A stretch of 64,000 bases of DNA, from assembly GCA_037951165.1 (NCBI GenBank), contig JBBDHG010000187.1, positions 3,549,501-3,613,500 on the forward strand, read 5' to 3'. This stretch comes from Lophius americanus. Lineage: Eukaryota; Chordata; Actinopteri; Lophiiformes; Lophiidae. Shown in pieces: positions 46,101 through 57,869 of this stretch. Every line of letters begins with the position of its first letter. Position 1 is the first letter of the stretch. Under the pieces are notes generated by a model. That model did no database searches. It was not told the DNA's origin and saw only the letters and a program-made list of their open reading frames with translations. The translations under genes were made by a program, and so were the position numbers.

Positions 46101-48660
46101 GCTGGACACTATCTGGACGTACATAACAAAAAAAAAGCCAGGGGCATCGACCACATGCCATCCTCCATGAGAAAAGGTGACAAAAAAAAGAAAGCTGCCC
46201 AAAGAGAGGCTTTTTAGATTGATAAATTACTAATTTAATACCCAGGTCTAAATGAGGATTTGGATTCTTTTGGAACAGTTATCATTTATCCTGTTGTATA
46301 AGTTGCTCTTTTATTCAATTATTATGAGTGTTTCTAGTCTACTTCCTCTTTCCTGGTAGTTTTTCTTGTAAGATTGATTTGAATGAAAATTTAACCAGAG
46401 GTAGTTTTGGGCATATCCTAGAGAAGATTCAATTTTTGGTGACGTAGTGTGTGTCACAGCCTATAAAATGAAATAATAAGCTGTTTGTAGTGCTGACGTC
46501 ACTCTAAGCCGTTTGGTGACAGAATGGTGATGGAGATGAGGTGTTTTGAAGTTTCTCCAAACATTATCTTTGCGACTGTTCAGAACGATGACAGCTGGGA
46601 TTAATATATTTTCATCGTCTTTCTGTATTTGAAGAAACAGGAAAAGGGCTGACGGGAGTTTGGGGGGTTGGGGGGGATGGAGCTGGTGACAGAAAAGCAG
46701 TTCAGTCAGACGACTCACGTTCTCATTGTTTATTGCAGTGGCAAAACAAATCGTTAGGCGTCTAGGCCACCACCCGCAGATAATTTCCAGCAGGATTTTG
46801 GCAAGTGATGAGCAAATATCCTAAGCTGATAGTGGAGGGTGTGGCCTGTCATGTGATTGAGCAGATTGACTGCCTGAAGTACCTCGCAGGTGTCGCTCCA
46901 TTAGTGGAAGGCATGAGAGAATAAGGCGAGATGAACGCTTCCAGAGTATTTGAGAGATTTTAAGAGAGTTTCCTGGAGTTTTTGCTAAACTCAAAGAAGA
47001 CAAAAATCAACCGGAAAAAACTTCAAACTGTGGAGACAACGTGAGTCCTGGGAGCTCCTCGCCCTCTGGGCGGAGGACGAGATCATCTGCACGTGTAGCA
47101 GGGAAGTCTGTTGCCATATAAGGTGGTTGTTTAGAAAGTGCTGACACACATGTGTAGCACTACATGCTGGGTTATACGTCAAACCCCCTTCTACTCATCG
47201 ACCCTGCCATTAGTTAAAATAAGCAGACGGAGTGGCGTTGTTCCGCTGTTTGTGCAGCATAAACAGGTGAAGGCATCATGGTACTGTGGTACTGCTGTTG
47301 CATAACTTTGAGCCGGGTTCAGTGAAAAATGTGATAAGTACTGCTGTCAGTGAACGCACCAGCAGTAGTTACCTGAACATACTAAAATAACACCATAGAA
47401 CTGGAAGTACAGTGAAATACGAGTTCATTCGTATTAAATAACACACTTTCTCTGGACTTACTCTGACTCTTGCTGCTACACTGGAATGAAGGTTCCCCCA
47501 GCAGAAGAATCCCACTTTCACTCCGGGTCATTATCCGGGCATCTTAATCCATCATACGGTGCCTGCTGATGGCCCCTCCCCTTCAGTATACAAGTTGTTC
47601 ACTACATGGATCACTTCCTCTCCATCTGAACCTCTTTGTTTTGTTCTACTCTTACCACTTTTGCTCCTTTGTCTGGGGAACACCGAGCTGAACATGAACG
47701 GGACAAAACGTTCCCGATAATCCTATCAGAACCCCTCCAGCACAGGTCAGTGCGAGGCCACACTTCTCTGTTCAGTAGTCAGGCACGCATGTGTTACAGT
47801 TTTTTTCTTTTTAATTACTGAGGTGATTTCTATCACAGTGTACAGTGTGTGACACTGCTAAAACTTTGGCCCAGAATCCTTTGCTCATATCACCGCTGGC
47901 CTTTCCTTCAGTCCGCATGAATCATTGCTGGTGTTTATTGCTTCAGGCCGAGTATGTTCAGGTGCGAGCGGCCAATCACAGCACAACATACATAAACAGA
48001 AAAAAACCTTACAGTCATTTAAATGTTGAGGTCTTTATGATCTTGTCATGTTGGCACATCAATAAATAAGGTCGAATCAAGTGTTGAAAAATGATGCAGA
48101 TCAGATCAAGTGTCTTTCCTGGAAATCTGGATGAAGTAAAAACAATCATTCCAAACTCTCCATTAAGATTACAGCTGTTTGTTTTTGGGGAGTCAAGTTT
48201 AGATGTGAATAAAAATCAATGTAATATGATGGAGAGAAAAAAATCCCCACTAGAGACTAACTTAATAACTGTAGTCAATAAGGGAAGTCAAAACTGCAGG
48301 GAATCAGGAACAGGGACCATATTTTGCCCCGGGGCCAGAAACCTGAGCGACTTGCATGAACTCCTTCGCTGTCAGTTTGGTAAATGGGAGGGTTAAATCA
48401 AATTTAGTGCCTTTGCTTGGGTCTGGACGAGGGGACTTTCCTGGGGGCCACCATAATGTTAGTTTTAAGTTAGGATTGCAGATTTCTTTTCTCTGTCACT
48501 TCAAAAATGAGAAATGGGCATCAAACCTTATTCTACTATTAGCAAGTTCTTTGATATGCCCGCAAGAATTAATGAAAAAAGAGTACATTGAATGGAAAAA
48601 AATGTCTTTATTGTCTATACATATGAGCTTTAACTCAAATTATTCACATAAATCTTACAT
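43170..48660. other. Long gene-free stretch
   Basis: Three plus-strand frames cluster at 43571-43837, 43873-44067 and 44325-44741. The last, 138 codons, is hydrophobic at its start. None shows a domain, paired splice sites or recognisable homology. A (CAT)n-like run lies near 44037-44065. The rest is unremarkable on both strands. Confidence 0.35.
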
Positions 48661-48664
48661 CTAA

Positions 48665-49150
48665 AATGCCAGTTTCAACAAATCAATAATTAAGAAGTTT
48701 AAGGAGACCGGAGATGTTAAAAATCACCCTGAAAGAGGATTTGTCTGCAAACTGACACACTGTGAAGAGTACGGTTTGACTGGCAAAAGACTTTCTAAGG
48801 ATTAGAGAAAAAGATTTGCAGGGGTCTGGTGAATCTTGCAGTCGGAAAGTCTCCCTAGCCCCCTTCAGACGGCACCTACAATAACACAAGCTGCTCGTGA
48901 GGTTACCACGAAAGTAAAGCACCTACAGTTTGAAAAACACCACTAGGACTCCTAATGGAACAAGGTCAAAGGTCAGAGGAGACCAATGTAGCAACAAACA
49001 ACAAAGATGGGTTGTGGCGTAGCAAGAAATAAAGCAATAGAGAAAAGCACCTCATATCCACTGTGAAGGCCAGTGGTGAATCTGTGATGCTGTGGGGTTT
49101 TTCTTCCAAAGGCCCTGCCAGAAAAAGTCTGCCTTCGATTATAGTCAAAT
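48665..49150 (+). mobile_element. Tc1-like transposase pseudogene
   Basis: Plus-strand reading gives SIIKKFKETGDVKNHPERG, the Tc1-type helix-turn-helix followed by the GRP-like linker. Further on, near 49046-49110, STVKASGESVMLWGF matches the central transposase motif. Stops such as TAG within 48790-48810 and shifts break the frame. Terminal inverted repeats were not located. Confidence 0.75.
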
Positions 49151-49159
49151 GCTTACTTC

Positions 49160-50460
49160 ATTTATTTAAGCGATTAATATTAATAAGATTAAATGGTAGG
49201 CACGGAACTGCAAGCTGAATTGGCCGTCCATAAGCTCACCATTATAAACACTAACGTTTTATTTACAGTCTCTCCTCTACTGTTTTTGTAGTTGGGGTAT
49301 TTTGTGTGGGGTTAATACGTCTTTCCTTCAGTGGCTGCGTCACGCCAGCAGAATCCATAGCTGCAGGCACTTTGCTTGTTTTCTGATCAAAGTCCGCTGT
49401 GCAGTGATCACACTGGACTCAGTCCCAGTCTCAGTCTCCCATGAATAACATAACCCCGCAGGGGACAACAATCACACTCCAGTAAATATTTGAAAAATCA
49501 GCAAAAAAAAAATCAGCAAGAGGATTAAACTTAAGGTATTTCATAATCTTTGAAGGGTTTATTGTGCTTTTTACTCGTTGTCATAAATGCCTTTTTGGAC
49601 AAAAACGCGCGTTGCCATTCCTTGGAAATGCACTGCAAGAGAATAGATTTGTTTTTATGAAAGTATACTAACGAGGCACGCTTGGATTGTCAGGCAATAA
49701 TTAGAACATAAAGTTTAAATTCTGTTCATTTACAACAGAGGAGAAAACAAACGGTCCCAGTTTCCACCGACAAATAGTTGGAGTGCTAGCAGAAAAGGCA
49801 AAGCAATAATCCCATCGAAACACTCAAACAAAGCTGATTTCTGCGTAAACTAAAGCAGATCTTTTTCTCTTTAATGTACTTAAAATGCTGTCAGATCTGA
49901 TCAGCCTCTCCGTACATCTGCACATTCTCTTACTTACTCTTTGGATGGTAGATAACCAGCAGAGCAATACCAAAAAAGCTTCTGTCATTCAGATCACTTT
50001 CCATCTTTCAACCAATTCCTCCCCGCTGCCAGTGAACCCGCCTCACAAAAAGAAATCCTCTGAAACAAGAGGATTTTTATCACATAATGGATTTTCACAC
50101 ATGAGCCACACCGTAACAACAAGCAGTTCAAAAGGCTTTCTTTATCACCTTCCACTGGCACTGCCACATGAAGAAATAGAAGAAGGCCTGTAAACCTGAT
50201 GGACTTATATGGAGCTTCTCCTCAACCCCCTGAGACAATACAAACACTCATGTATGCAGAAAGCGGAGCCACTGTTCACTCCCACACGTTTCCTACCTAC
50301 TCTGGCCCATAAAACAGACATGGTCATGTAGGAGGAGTCTTTGCTTCAGCAGATAAACTCTCACAGCCATTATTAAGTTCTTACAGCAGGAAACACCTCC
50401 GGAAAAAAAAAGCCAAAGCAGTCAGTTTAATGTTTTAAACCAGGCCTTCTCTGTCGTCTG
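49160..50460. other. Gene-free stretch
   Basis: A 102-codon frame at 49885-50193 has no family resemblance. No repeat or element was recognised. Confidence 0.4.
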
Positions 50461-50464
50461 CCAC

Positions 50465-50705
50465 AGCCAAGGATTGTACCAGAAAAGCCCCTAATCCCCT
50501 GCGTTGTACAAGCAACTCGCCTGATTGAACCCCTACTTTTGAAAATATACAACCGACTTTTCCCAAAATCAATCCAGTTCTTCCTTGCAATAAGGTCTAT
50601 TTGGAAAATGATCCATTTAATAGTTTTTCCATTATCTTATTAACAAACAGACAAACAAACAAACGTACAAATCGAGGCGCAATCATAACCTTCTTTGCCT
50701 CCTTG
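50465..50705 (+). repeat. Dispersed 'CTCCCCCTAGTG' family, internally deleted copy with LINE-like tail
   Basis: The 5' block GTACCAGAAAAGCCCCTAAT and TTGTACAAGCAACTCGCC join directly to AAATATACAACCGACTTTTC and AAAATCAATCCAGTTCTTCC, skipping the core. After GATCCATTTAATAG it ends in a (CAAA)n run and CGCAATCATAACCTTC, similar to the tail of the GGCGGAGGTAA family. This links the two families at their 3' ends. Confidence 0.65.
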
Positions 50706-51026
50706 CACACATATATAGAAAAACAAGTGCATCAAATAAATATTATAGGTTAACTGTTTACACACACACGGTCCATTTATTGACAGGTACACACACCCAA
50801 CATCTTAATTTGACGTGTTTCTGACAAACTTTTCATAATAGACAACAACTGAATGACTTAAATGGTAAATTTACAGCAAGCAAAATATGACATGATATGG
50901 GTATTTAATCCTACTTCCTCAAACTGCACCTAGAATAACTCAACTCCTCAAGCTCAATTAAACAGCTCAATCCTATTAGTCTGCCGCTGCTGCTATGGGA
51001 AACGGGCTGTGGGGTACTGATCCGTG

Positions 51027-51028
<2 letters not shown>

Positions 51029-51057
<29 letters not shown>
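51029..51057 (+). repeat. (GT)n microsatellite
   Basis: About 14 GT units, followed at 51080-51106 by a GACA/GA-rich run. Confidence 0.9.
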
Positions 51058-51424
51058 GCTAGAGTGTGTATGTATATTAGAGACAGACAGACAGAGAGAG
51101 AGAGAGTTGTCTGAAGTGGGTGACAAACACTCATTTTCCGCCCCGATAGCCAGAGCAGTGGGAACTTCCTGTGGGCAGCACACTCACAGAGCAGCTAAAA
51201 CCCCGAGGCAGCCGTCACTCCGGGCCACTTAGCAGCGGCGAAACAACACACTGTACTGTCTGCTATCAGCAACTGTGCAGTTACAGTAACATTTCATGTC
51301 CACAGGGGTCTATAGCTATGAAGGATTCATCTATAGCCCAGTATCAGGTCAAAACTTAAATTAAGTACATACAAATCAGGAAATTTGACTTTCTATGATA
51401 TTTATTATTTCGTACCTTCAAATA

Positions 51425-52060
51425 TATTTCAACGGGCCCTCACTGTCGTCCCCTAGGGCAACGGTATATCCCTGAAAAGCCCCAAATCCCCTGTGTAGTG
51501 CAAGCAAACCCATGGATTGAACCCTTCAAATTACATGTGAAGTTATGTCCGAAGAAAACAACGTTTTTGTTTGTAAAAAGAAAAACGAAAAAAAAGAGAC
51601 GCTCTACCTAGTGGATAAAATATGAAATATACAAGTTAGAGCTCTGTGAAAGGATTCATATTCTTAAAGATGGACTAAAAATTGATTAATGGTTAGGAAG
51701 TAGTGTTTGAAAAACAGTGTATTTTGTAAAAACAGTGAGTAAAATATGAACTCTTAGACTAAAAACATGGTACGAGATTAAAGAAAGAAAAGAAAAGAGA
51801 AAGAAAGAAAGATTTCCTTGAGTTATTCATTGGCTCCAAATTTGCACTGAATCAAACAAAATTTCAGAAAACCTTTGGAGGTAACACTCCCCCTTACTGT
51901 AGAAAATATACAACGACCTTTCCCAAAATTAAGTCACTTCTTCGTTGCACTGTGGTCTACGCAGGTTCAAATTGGAAAATGATCTTTGAAATAGTGTTTG
52001 AGTTATCCCGTTAATATGAGCAATCTGTGGCAGCCGATTCAGACACAGCATACAATGTTT
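51425..52060 (+). repeat. Dispersed 'CTCCCCCTAGTG' family, long copy with AAAG insertion
   Basis: Starts CGGGCCCTCACTGTCGTCCC and CCCTGAAAAGCCCCAAATCC. An AAAAAGAAAAACGAAAAA stretch near 51575 recurs in the copy at 55985. The mid-part is duplicated and carries an (AAAG)n run at 51780-51811. The core is present as ACTCCCCCTTACTG near 51886. It ends after GTTTGAGTTATCCCGTTAAT. Confidence 0.7.
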
Positions 52061-52069
52061 TTTAAGAAT

Positions 52070-53200
52070 GTTCAAGTCTCTATTGGTCATAATGAGCATG
52101 TTGTCATCCGTTGCATGCATAACAACGGTTAAGATAAGGTAAAACTCCTTATTGTCCCCATGGGAAAAATAAGGATAAGAAGATAAAACCATAACTAAAA
52201 CAACTTCTGACAATAAAACACTTACATAAGCTGAGATGCAAAGCAAAACAGAATGTTGCACATGACATAATAAAAAGCATGCACTGTGTTATCATCACTC
52301 TTTCATCTATTAGCTCTCCCATCAGTATTTATTAAAATCTATTGTTTGGTAAATGATCACTGTGAGATCACAATGACATCATTCCCTGCATCAAGTGTAA
52401 CCCCATAAGTTCCCCAGCTGTGCAGCACAGCAGAACATCCAAGACCCTCCATGATGGGATGAAGGCTGGGAACAAATTAAGCCACATGTGAGATGAAGTT
52501 TAGCACAATAGCTGCAGCTATTTGGACAGATTTCTTCCTCCTCAGTGAAATCATGCAGACTAGAGATTTCAGGTCAGGTCAGGTTACCCTCTTGTGTTTA
52601 CACTCGCGGGAACATTTCATCAGAACAGCTGTGTGACATGTGATTCTCTGCTGATCGCTGACGCGCTGGTTCTGTGTTTTGTAGAGAGTGCACTGGTGTT
52701 CTCCAGAATACACCCTGTTGTGACCATCATCTGAAGAACGATATAGGGAAAACAAAAACAGGCAAAACTTAAAGAGTTGACTGAATCTTTGAAAGACTAA
52801 AAACATGGGACCCATACTTCAAAACAACATGTTTGTGTAGATTCTGGCTCATCCAGGTCACTGGAGTCCCTATTACTGCTGAAGATGCTTCATCCCTCGG
52901 ATGAGAGGCCAAACTTTAAAGGGTCCAGTTTCTCCAGATTAGACCTTTGAGGTTAACTTTTAAACAAACTCTAGCTCTAACGATAGCCCATCTACCCGCG
53001 TGGTATATATTAGTCCATCAGAAAGTCTTTGGCACTCAGACTCTTCAGGGTAATTAGTTAATTTGGAGTCTGGATACTGGGTGTGGTGGCGGCTGATGAC
53101 TCTGCTTATGCTGATGAATGATGAGGATGATGATGATATAGAAGCCTAGCAAATCCTTTGTTCGTGCCTTCTATTACGTTATCCATCGATCTATTCATCT
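52070..53200. other. Gene-free stretch
   Basis: No coding exon was recognised. A short (GAT)n-like run lies near 53117-53140. Confidence 0.4.
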
Positions 53201-53204
53201 TAGC

Positions 53205-53610
53205 ATCAATCTTCTTCAACCATTATAATTCCGACTCATGGTGGCAACAGACTAAAGGGGCATTCCAGATGTCTTCCCTCAGAGAAACACTTTCCAGCTG
53301 ATCCTAGGGGATCCCGACTTGTTCCCAGGCTATCTGGGATATATAATCCCTTCATCCAGTTCTGGGTTTACACAGGGACTCCTCCTACTTGGATGTGCCT
53401 GGAGGACTACCAAAGGAAGGCGTCCTGGGACATCCTCACCAGATGTTCAAACCACCCCAACTGGCTCCATCCAATGCAAAGGCTCTACTCTGAGCTCCCT
53501 CAGGATGTCCGAGCTCCAGATGCGTAATTGTAAATCGGAAGAAATGTCATCCAGCTCTCGCTTGTCAAACACTTCCTTAATGTTATTGCGTCCAGAAAAA
53601 CACTGAGGCA
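53205..53610. repeat. Teleost non-LTR retroelement-like repeat, antisense-looking fragment
   Basis: It contains GACTCATGGTGGCAACAGAC, TTTCCAGCTGATCCTAGGGG, CCCAGGCTATCTGGGATATA, TTGGATGTGCCTGGAGGAC, AACTGGCTCCATCCAATGC and GCTCTACTCTGAGCTCCCTC. These match, in order, a common fish retroelement segment. The 95-codon frame across it is not a host gene. Family name uncertain. Confidence 0.65.
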
Positions 53611-54177
53611 CGAGTCCTAGAACTGAAGTTCAAGTCACGTCTCAGGTCAACATGTGACGAGCGAATGCAATCCATCTCTCATGGATGAATAATAGCCGTT
53701 CCGAAAAAATCTAAATTGCAAACATTAGACGTGAAAGTAAAAACATTCAAGTCGAAACTTTTGATGTGTGCATTATGGGATGTGTATTTTGTGAAGTGTA
53801 ACGAAAGGGCAATGCAAAATACAAATCAAACATAGTATGGCTTTAAAACCACTATTAATACAGATTTGACAAGAAATATGAAATTATAATGATCAGCATT
53901 CAGAGAAGTGAAAGAGTTAGATTTTCAATGTCCTACAGAGCATACAAACTTAGTTGGAAGTCCTAGAATCCTTTATAGACTTGAAAGGAATACAGAGGAA
54001 ATAGTTATGACTGTGATTCAATTTCTCAATAATAGACAGAGAGATAAACGGCTCCATCCAAAACATAAAAAATAGATTTTATTCATCAGCTGCATTCCTA
54101 AAATGTGTATTGAACATCTCAGGACAAAAACAATTTTGATGTCACAAAGCATCTTTTATGAAGGGTTTGAATATATA

Positions 54178-54179
<2 letters not shown>

Positions 54180-54259
<80 letters not shown>
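54180..54259 (+). repeat. (AT)n microsatellite, about 40 units
   Basis: Uninterrupted AT repeat. The Ile/Tyr frame over it is an artefact. Confidence 0.98.
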
Positions 54260-54262
<3 letters not shown>

Positions 54263-54309
54263 CGTTTTACTGCGGTGTTACATCTATATTTTTTCTGTAC
54301 AGCATCTTC

Positions 54310-54650
54310 TTCATCAATCCATCCATCTATCAGTTCATTTTCGGTAAAAGCTTATCCTGTGCAGAGTCAGGGGGTGTGGCCTATGCCTGCTGACATTGAG
54401 TGAGTAGCTGGGTGCATCGGTATACGTGATCAGTTCATCATGGGGCCAGACAACCATTCATCCTCACATTCACTCCTATGAGTAATTTAGAGTCACCAAT
54501 TCACCTTTAATACGTCTTCTTAACTGTGGGAGGAAGCTGGACTACCAAGAAGGAACACTTGCAGGCACTTGGAGAAGATGTTAACTCCACAGAGGAAGGC
54601 CCCCAGGTGGATTTGAGCCCAGAACCTTCCTGACGTGTGCTTTGATATCC
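54310..54650 (-). repeat. Widespread teleost LINE-tail repeat
   Basis: ATCCATCCATCTATCAG, AGCTTATCCTGTGCAG, CAACCATTCATCCTCACATT, ATTTAGAGTCACCAATTCAC, CTGTGGGAGGAAGCTGG and CTCCACAGAGGAAGGCCCCC are diverged forms of a repeat found many times in fish genomes. The reverse orientation occurs at 10880-10992; strand is set relative to that copy. Confidence 0.7.
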
Positions 54651-54659
54651 CCACTGCCG

Positions 54660-55980
54660 TCATCTTCGCTGAAGTCGAAATATGCCAAAGTGTTTCCAAA
54701 TCCTCTGGTTGAGACCTGTTAGTTGGTTCAGTGTTTGTACTTGTGTCATCCATGCTGCTCTGACTAAAATGGGTCAGTCACATGACTGAAAATGATGTGT
54801 TCAGAGACGGTTTGTGAGTGAACTAGTGAATAGGGAAATAATTATGGTTGAAAAGTTACTTTGTTTAGAGGTGCTAAATGTCATTCCTATTAATAGTCGT
54901 GATTAAAAGACCAGTGGACATTTATTCCACTCATACACTGACTGGATCAATTGTGTTTGCTTGTGGCAGGATCAGTCCAGAATGTGGACTGTAGCCTTTC
55001 CCACTGTACACAAAAGCCAGATGTTGGTGGGTGTTGGTGGGTTTTTGTCCAGTGTGAAAGTGGTAAAGCCATTGTCCCAAAAGACTTCAAAGCATGGCTT
55101 TTTACAACAGGATGAAGAACTTATTTCACGGAGAGAAACAGGATGACACAATTAACCAAATCCTCCAGGGAGGGAAAGAATGTAAAAGAAACCAAAGTTA
55201 CCAAATCATGTGTAATTCTCAAAACACTTAACTCTCTTAATCGCTGCGGACAGTGTTTTGTAAGTTTGACTTGTGTGAGAGACTCTAAGAGTGTGTGGTG
55301 CCTTTCCGTCATGATCTGTCAGACTGTGTTGGTCTGGAGGGTAGTGATGGCAATCTGGATGTAGACAGGCCGGCTGAGAGAGGAGGATAATCGGACCCTG
55401 CTGCCTCAAACTGGGATCATGGTGTTGAGAGAACGAAGGATAAATAAATAAATAAAAATCTGGCCAAGTTTTTATTTGCTCGGATCCCACAAATGCACCC
55501 ACTCACACACACACATACACACACACACACACACTAATGCACAGCCATGCTTGTAACTATTCCAGGCCCACAGGGGTGAATCAGTGTAAATCATCATCAA
55601 TTTATGATGGGGACCAGCTTCCACATGTCATCACATGTAGGGACACCCTGATGACTTCCTGATAATCCCCTTGGTATCTGACAGAGCTGGAGTTCCAACT
55701 CTGTGTTTAGTCGACGTCATACAGTTATGCACCCTGATTATGTTGTTGTGAACCCATAGAAACAAGGAGGGTTCACATGAAGGTATGGGAAAACTCTGTG
55801 GCATGAGAGCAAATGTCATATGGATTACTCCAACTACAGGAGACACCGTAATGAAGAGACATTCAAAAGGATGGAAGGTCTGGAAAACCAAATCAATTTA
55901 GCTCATAAGAATGACAGGAGGTAACCGAGTAACACATTATGTATTTTAGAGTAGGTGGTGTGCAGTTATATATGAACTAC
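54660..55980. other. Gene-free stretch
   Basis: It holds a (CA)n run at 55505-55535. No exon or element was recognised. Confidence 0.4.
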
Positions 55981-55984
55981 TAGA

Positions 55985-56300
55985 GTAAAAATATTATTTA
56001 ATACATATTGCGCTCCTCAAGATGATTCATATGAACCAAATTTGGTCTAAATCGGCCAAACGGTTGGAAAGTTATGTCTGGAAACAGTGTTTTTTTGTTA
56101 AAAAAAGAAAAACGAAAAAACTGACATAGACCAAATAAATCTCCTCGAGTAAATTTATTTGCACCAGATTTGGTTTAAATCGCACAAATGGATGATAAAT
56201 TATGGCACGAAAGGTTTTGGAGATAAAGCTCCCCCTAGTGTCGTAAATGTGCAACTGAACTTTCCGAAAAATCAGTCCAGTTCTCCTGTTCCTCTGAAAG
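55985..56300 (+). repeat. Dispersed 'CTCCCCCTAGTG' family copy with duplicated middle
   Basis: GATTCATATGAACCAAATTT and GGTCTAAATCGGCCAAACGG are followed by an AAAAAAAGAAAAACGAAAAA run. A second CTCCTCGAG…CACCAGATTTGGTTTAAATC block follows, then AAAGCTCCCCCTAGTGTCG (56226-56244). The repeated middle block is shared with the copy at 51425. Confidence 0.75.
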
Positions 56301-56394
56301 ATCCAAATAGCTCTTCTCCTGTTTATCTTCTTTATGCTAAAAGAAGCCAGTCGCTAGTACCAGAACTGTTTATTCTTTAGCGAGGTGATGATTT

Positions 56395-56620
56395 TCTCAT
56401 CTTCTTCTTGGTCTTTCATCCGTTCCCGTTCGGTATCACCACAGTGGATCGCCTGTTTCCATCCATAGGTCGGTACCTTGCTGGCCAACTCTACCAGTAG
56501 CAGTACTTTTTACATTGGGCTAACCCAGACCGATCTGGTGTGGAAATCAGTTTTGTGCCCGTGAACCGGGCTTGGACCGGCACTACAGGCTTGTGACCCT
56601 CTTTCTGCCTGGGTTGAGAA
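56395..56620 (-). repeat. Teleost retroelement fragment ('CCCGGATAAATGGGG' family), minus strand
   Basis: TCTTCTTCTTGGTCTTTCAT, CGTTCGGTATCACCACAGTG, GATCGCCTGTTTCCATCCAT and GGTCGGTACC are complements of the end of the 14985 element. CGTGAACCGGGCTTGGACCG to the right also fits. Confidence 0.5.
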
Positions 56621-56913
56621 TCATCTCATCTAATCCTTGATACGTAAGCAAATAAATGAATTTCTTCAAAAGTCCATTTAAGCTGTGATTTGATTGGTTT
56701 ATTCATTTCTTTAATTTGTGAAAAGTTTTGATCTTTGTATAACAAATCAGTCCAGGGATCAATCCTACCCCACACACAGTTCTTCTGGAGCACTGCTCTA
56801 CATATTTATGACATAATGACTTTTTGTGTTTTTGATTCATTCATTATTAAAAGAACGTGTTCTGAGCCGTGGACTTCAGGCCTGCTACTCCGGCAGAATC
56901 ACCAATAGTTCCG

Positions 56914-56914
<1 letters not shown>

Positions 56915-56947
<33 letters not shown>
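56915..56947 (+). repeat. (GT)n microsatellite
   Basis: About 16 GT units. A CA/CG-rich run lies at 57228-57262. Confidence 0.95.
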
Positions 56948-56948
<1 letters not shown>

Positions 56949-57539
56949 TACATTGAGTGTTACATAGGCTGAAGTTTTCCACCTTCTTTCCTCATCATAC
57001 TATGAGTCTACAGATCTATATCTACAGTAGCGTTTATTCACACATGCACATGCAGACACACAAACATGAGGTCAGAGAGATGAGTGCTAGAGGGGGGTCA
57101 GTCTGGAGGAGTTTACAGGGGCATGGTTAGCTCATCATTTTTGTTTTGAAAAGCGATAGTGCATGTGCGTTTTTGTTTCATGATATATGGTGTCTTCTGA
57201 CAGAACCCCCTCCCCCTCGCCGTCTCACACACGCGCACGCACGCACACACAAACACACACATTTCACTGTGAGGAGAGGGTTACAGGTATTTTCCACTGC
57301 TGCACCAGACAGATCATCTCTGTCTTTTGGATCTTTTGGAGACACATTTTCAGATAACTGTTGTCACTGCAGTCCCTGACTTCTTGCCTGTCATGCGCTT
57401 ATGTCACCCTACAGACTGCGAACTCTCCGCTGGCCCGTAACTACTCTGGCATGTGTAAGACTTTGTGTTATATCTACGATAGGAAAACCTCATTTTTGGA
57501 TGACTGCTATTTCATTTTCCTTGAGAAGTTAGGGATACC

Positions 57540-57860
57540 ACGGAATCGTCATCGCTGCATCCACTGCAGCAGATCCTTCGTTGTAGTACGATAACTATGG
57601 AAGCTGTTTCATGGATCTTTTTCAAGTTTTATACCCACATAGACCTTCGTGCGAGGAAGAGCTGGATTGATTTTGGGAAAGGTTGGTTGTATATTTCTGA
57701 CACCAGAGGGAGCTTTTCTTCATGTCTTACTTTATTAGTTTTCGGTTTTACTCACTAGGGTGATTTTTTAATATATTTTTATTACAATAAACGCTAAAAA
57801 CGTTTTGCAGACTTAACTTTCGTTGGTCCGATTTCGCCCAAATTTAGTGTATACGAATCA
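57540..57860 (-). repeat. Dispersed 'CTCCCCCTAGTG' family copy
   Basis: Plus strand: CGTCATCGCTGCATCC, GATCCTTCGTTGTAGTACGA, CACATAGACCTTCGTGCGAG, ACACCAGAGGGAGCTTTTC (core complement, diverged), TTTACTCACTAGGGTGATTTT, and CCAAATTTAGTGTATACGAATC. It covers most of the family layout in reverse. Confidence 0.7.
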
Positions 57861-57869
57861 ACTCGAGGA

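Noticed and set aside
53319..53606. 95-codon frame beginning MFPGYLGYI
   Set aside because: The DNA matches a common fish retroelement segment, and the frame is not a host gene.
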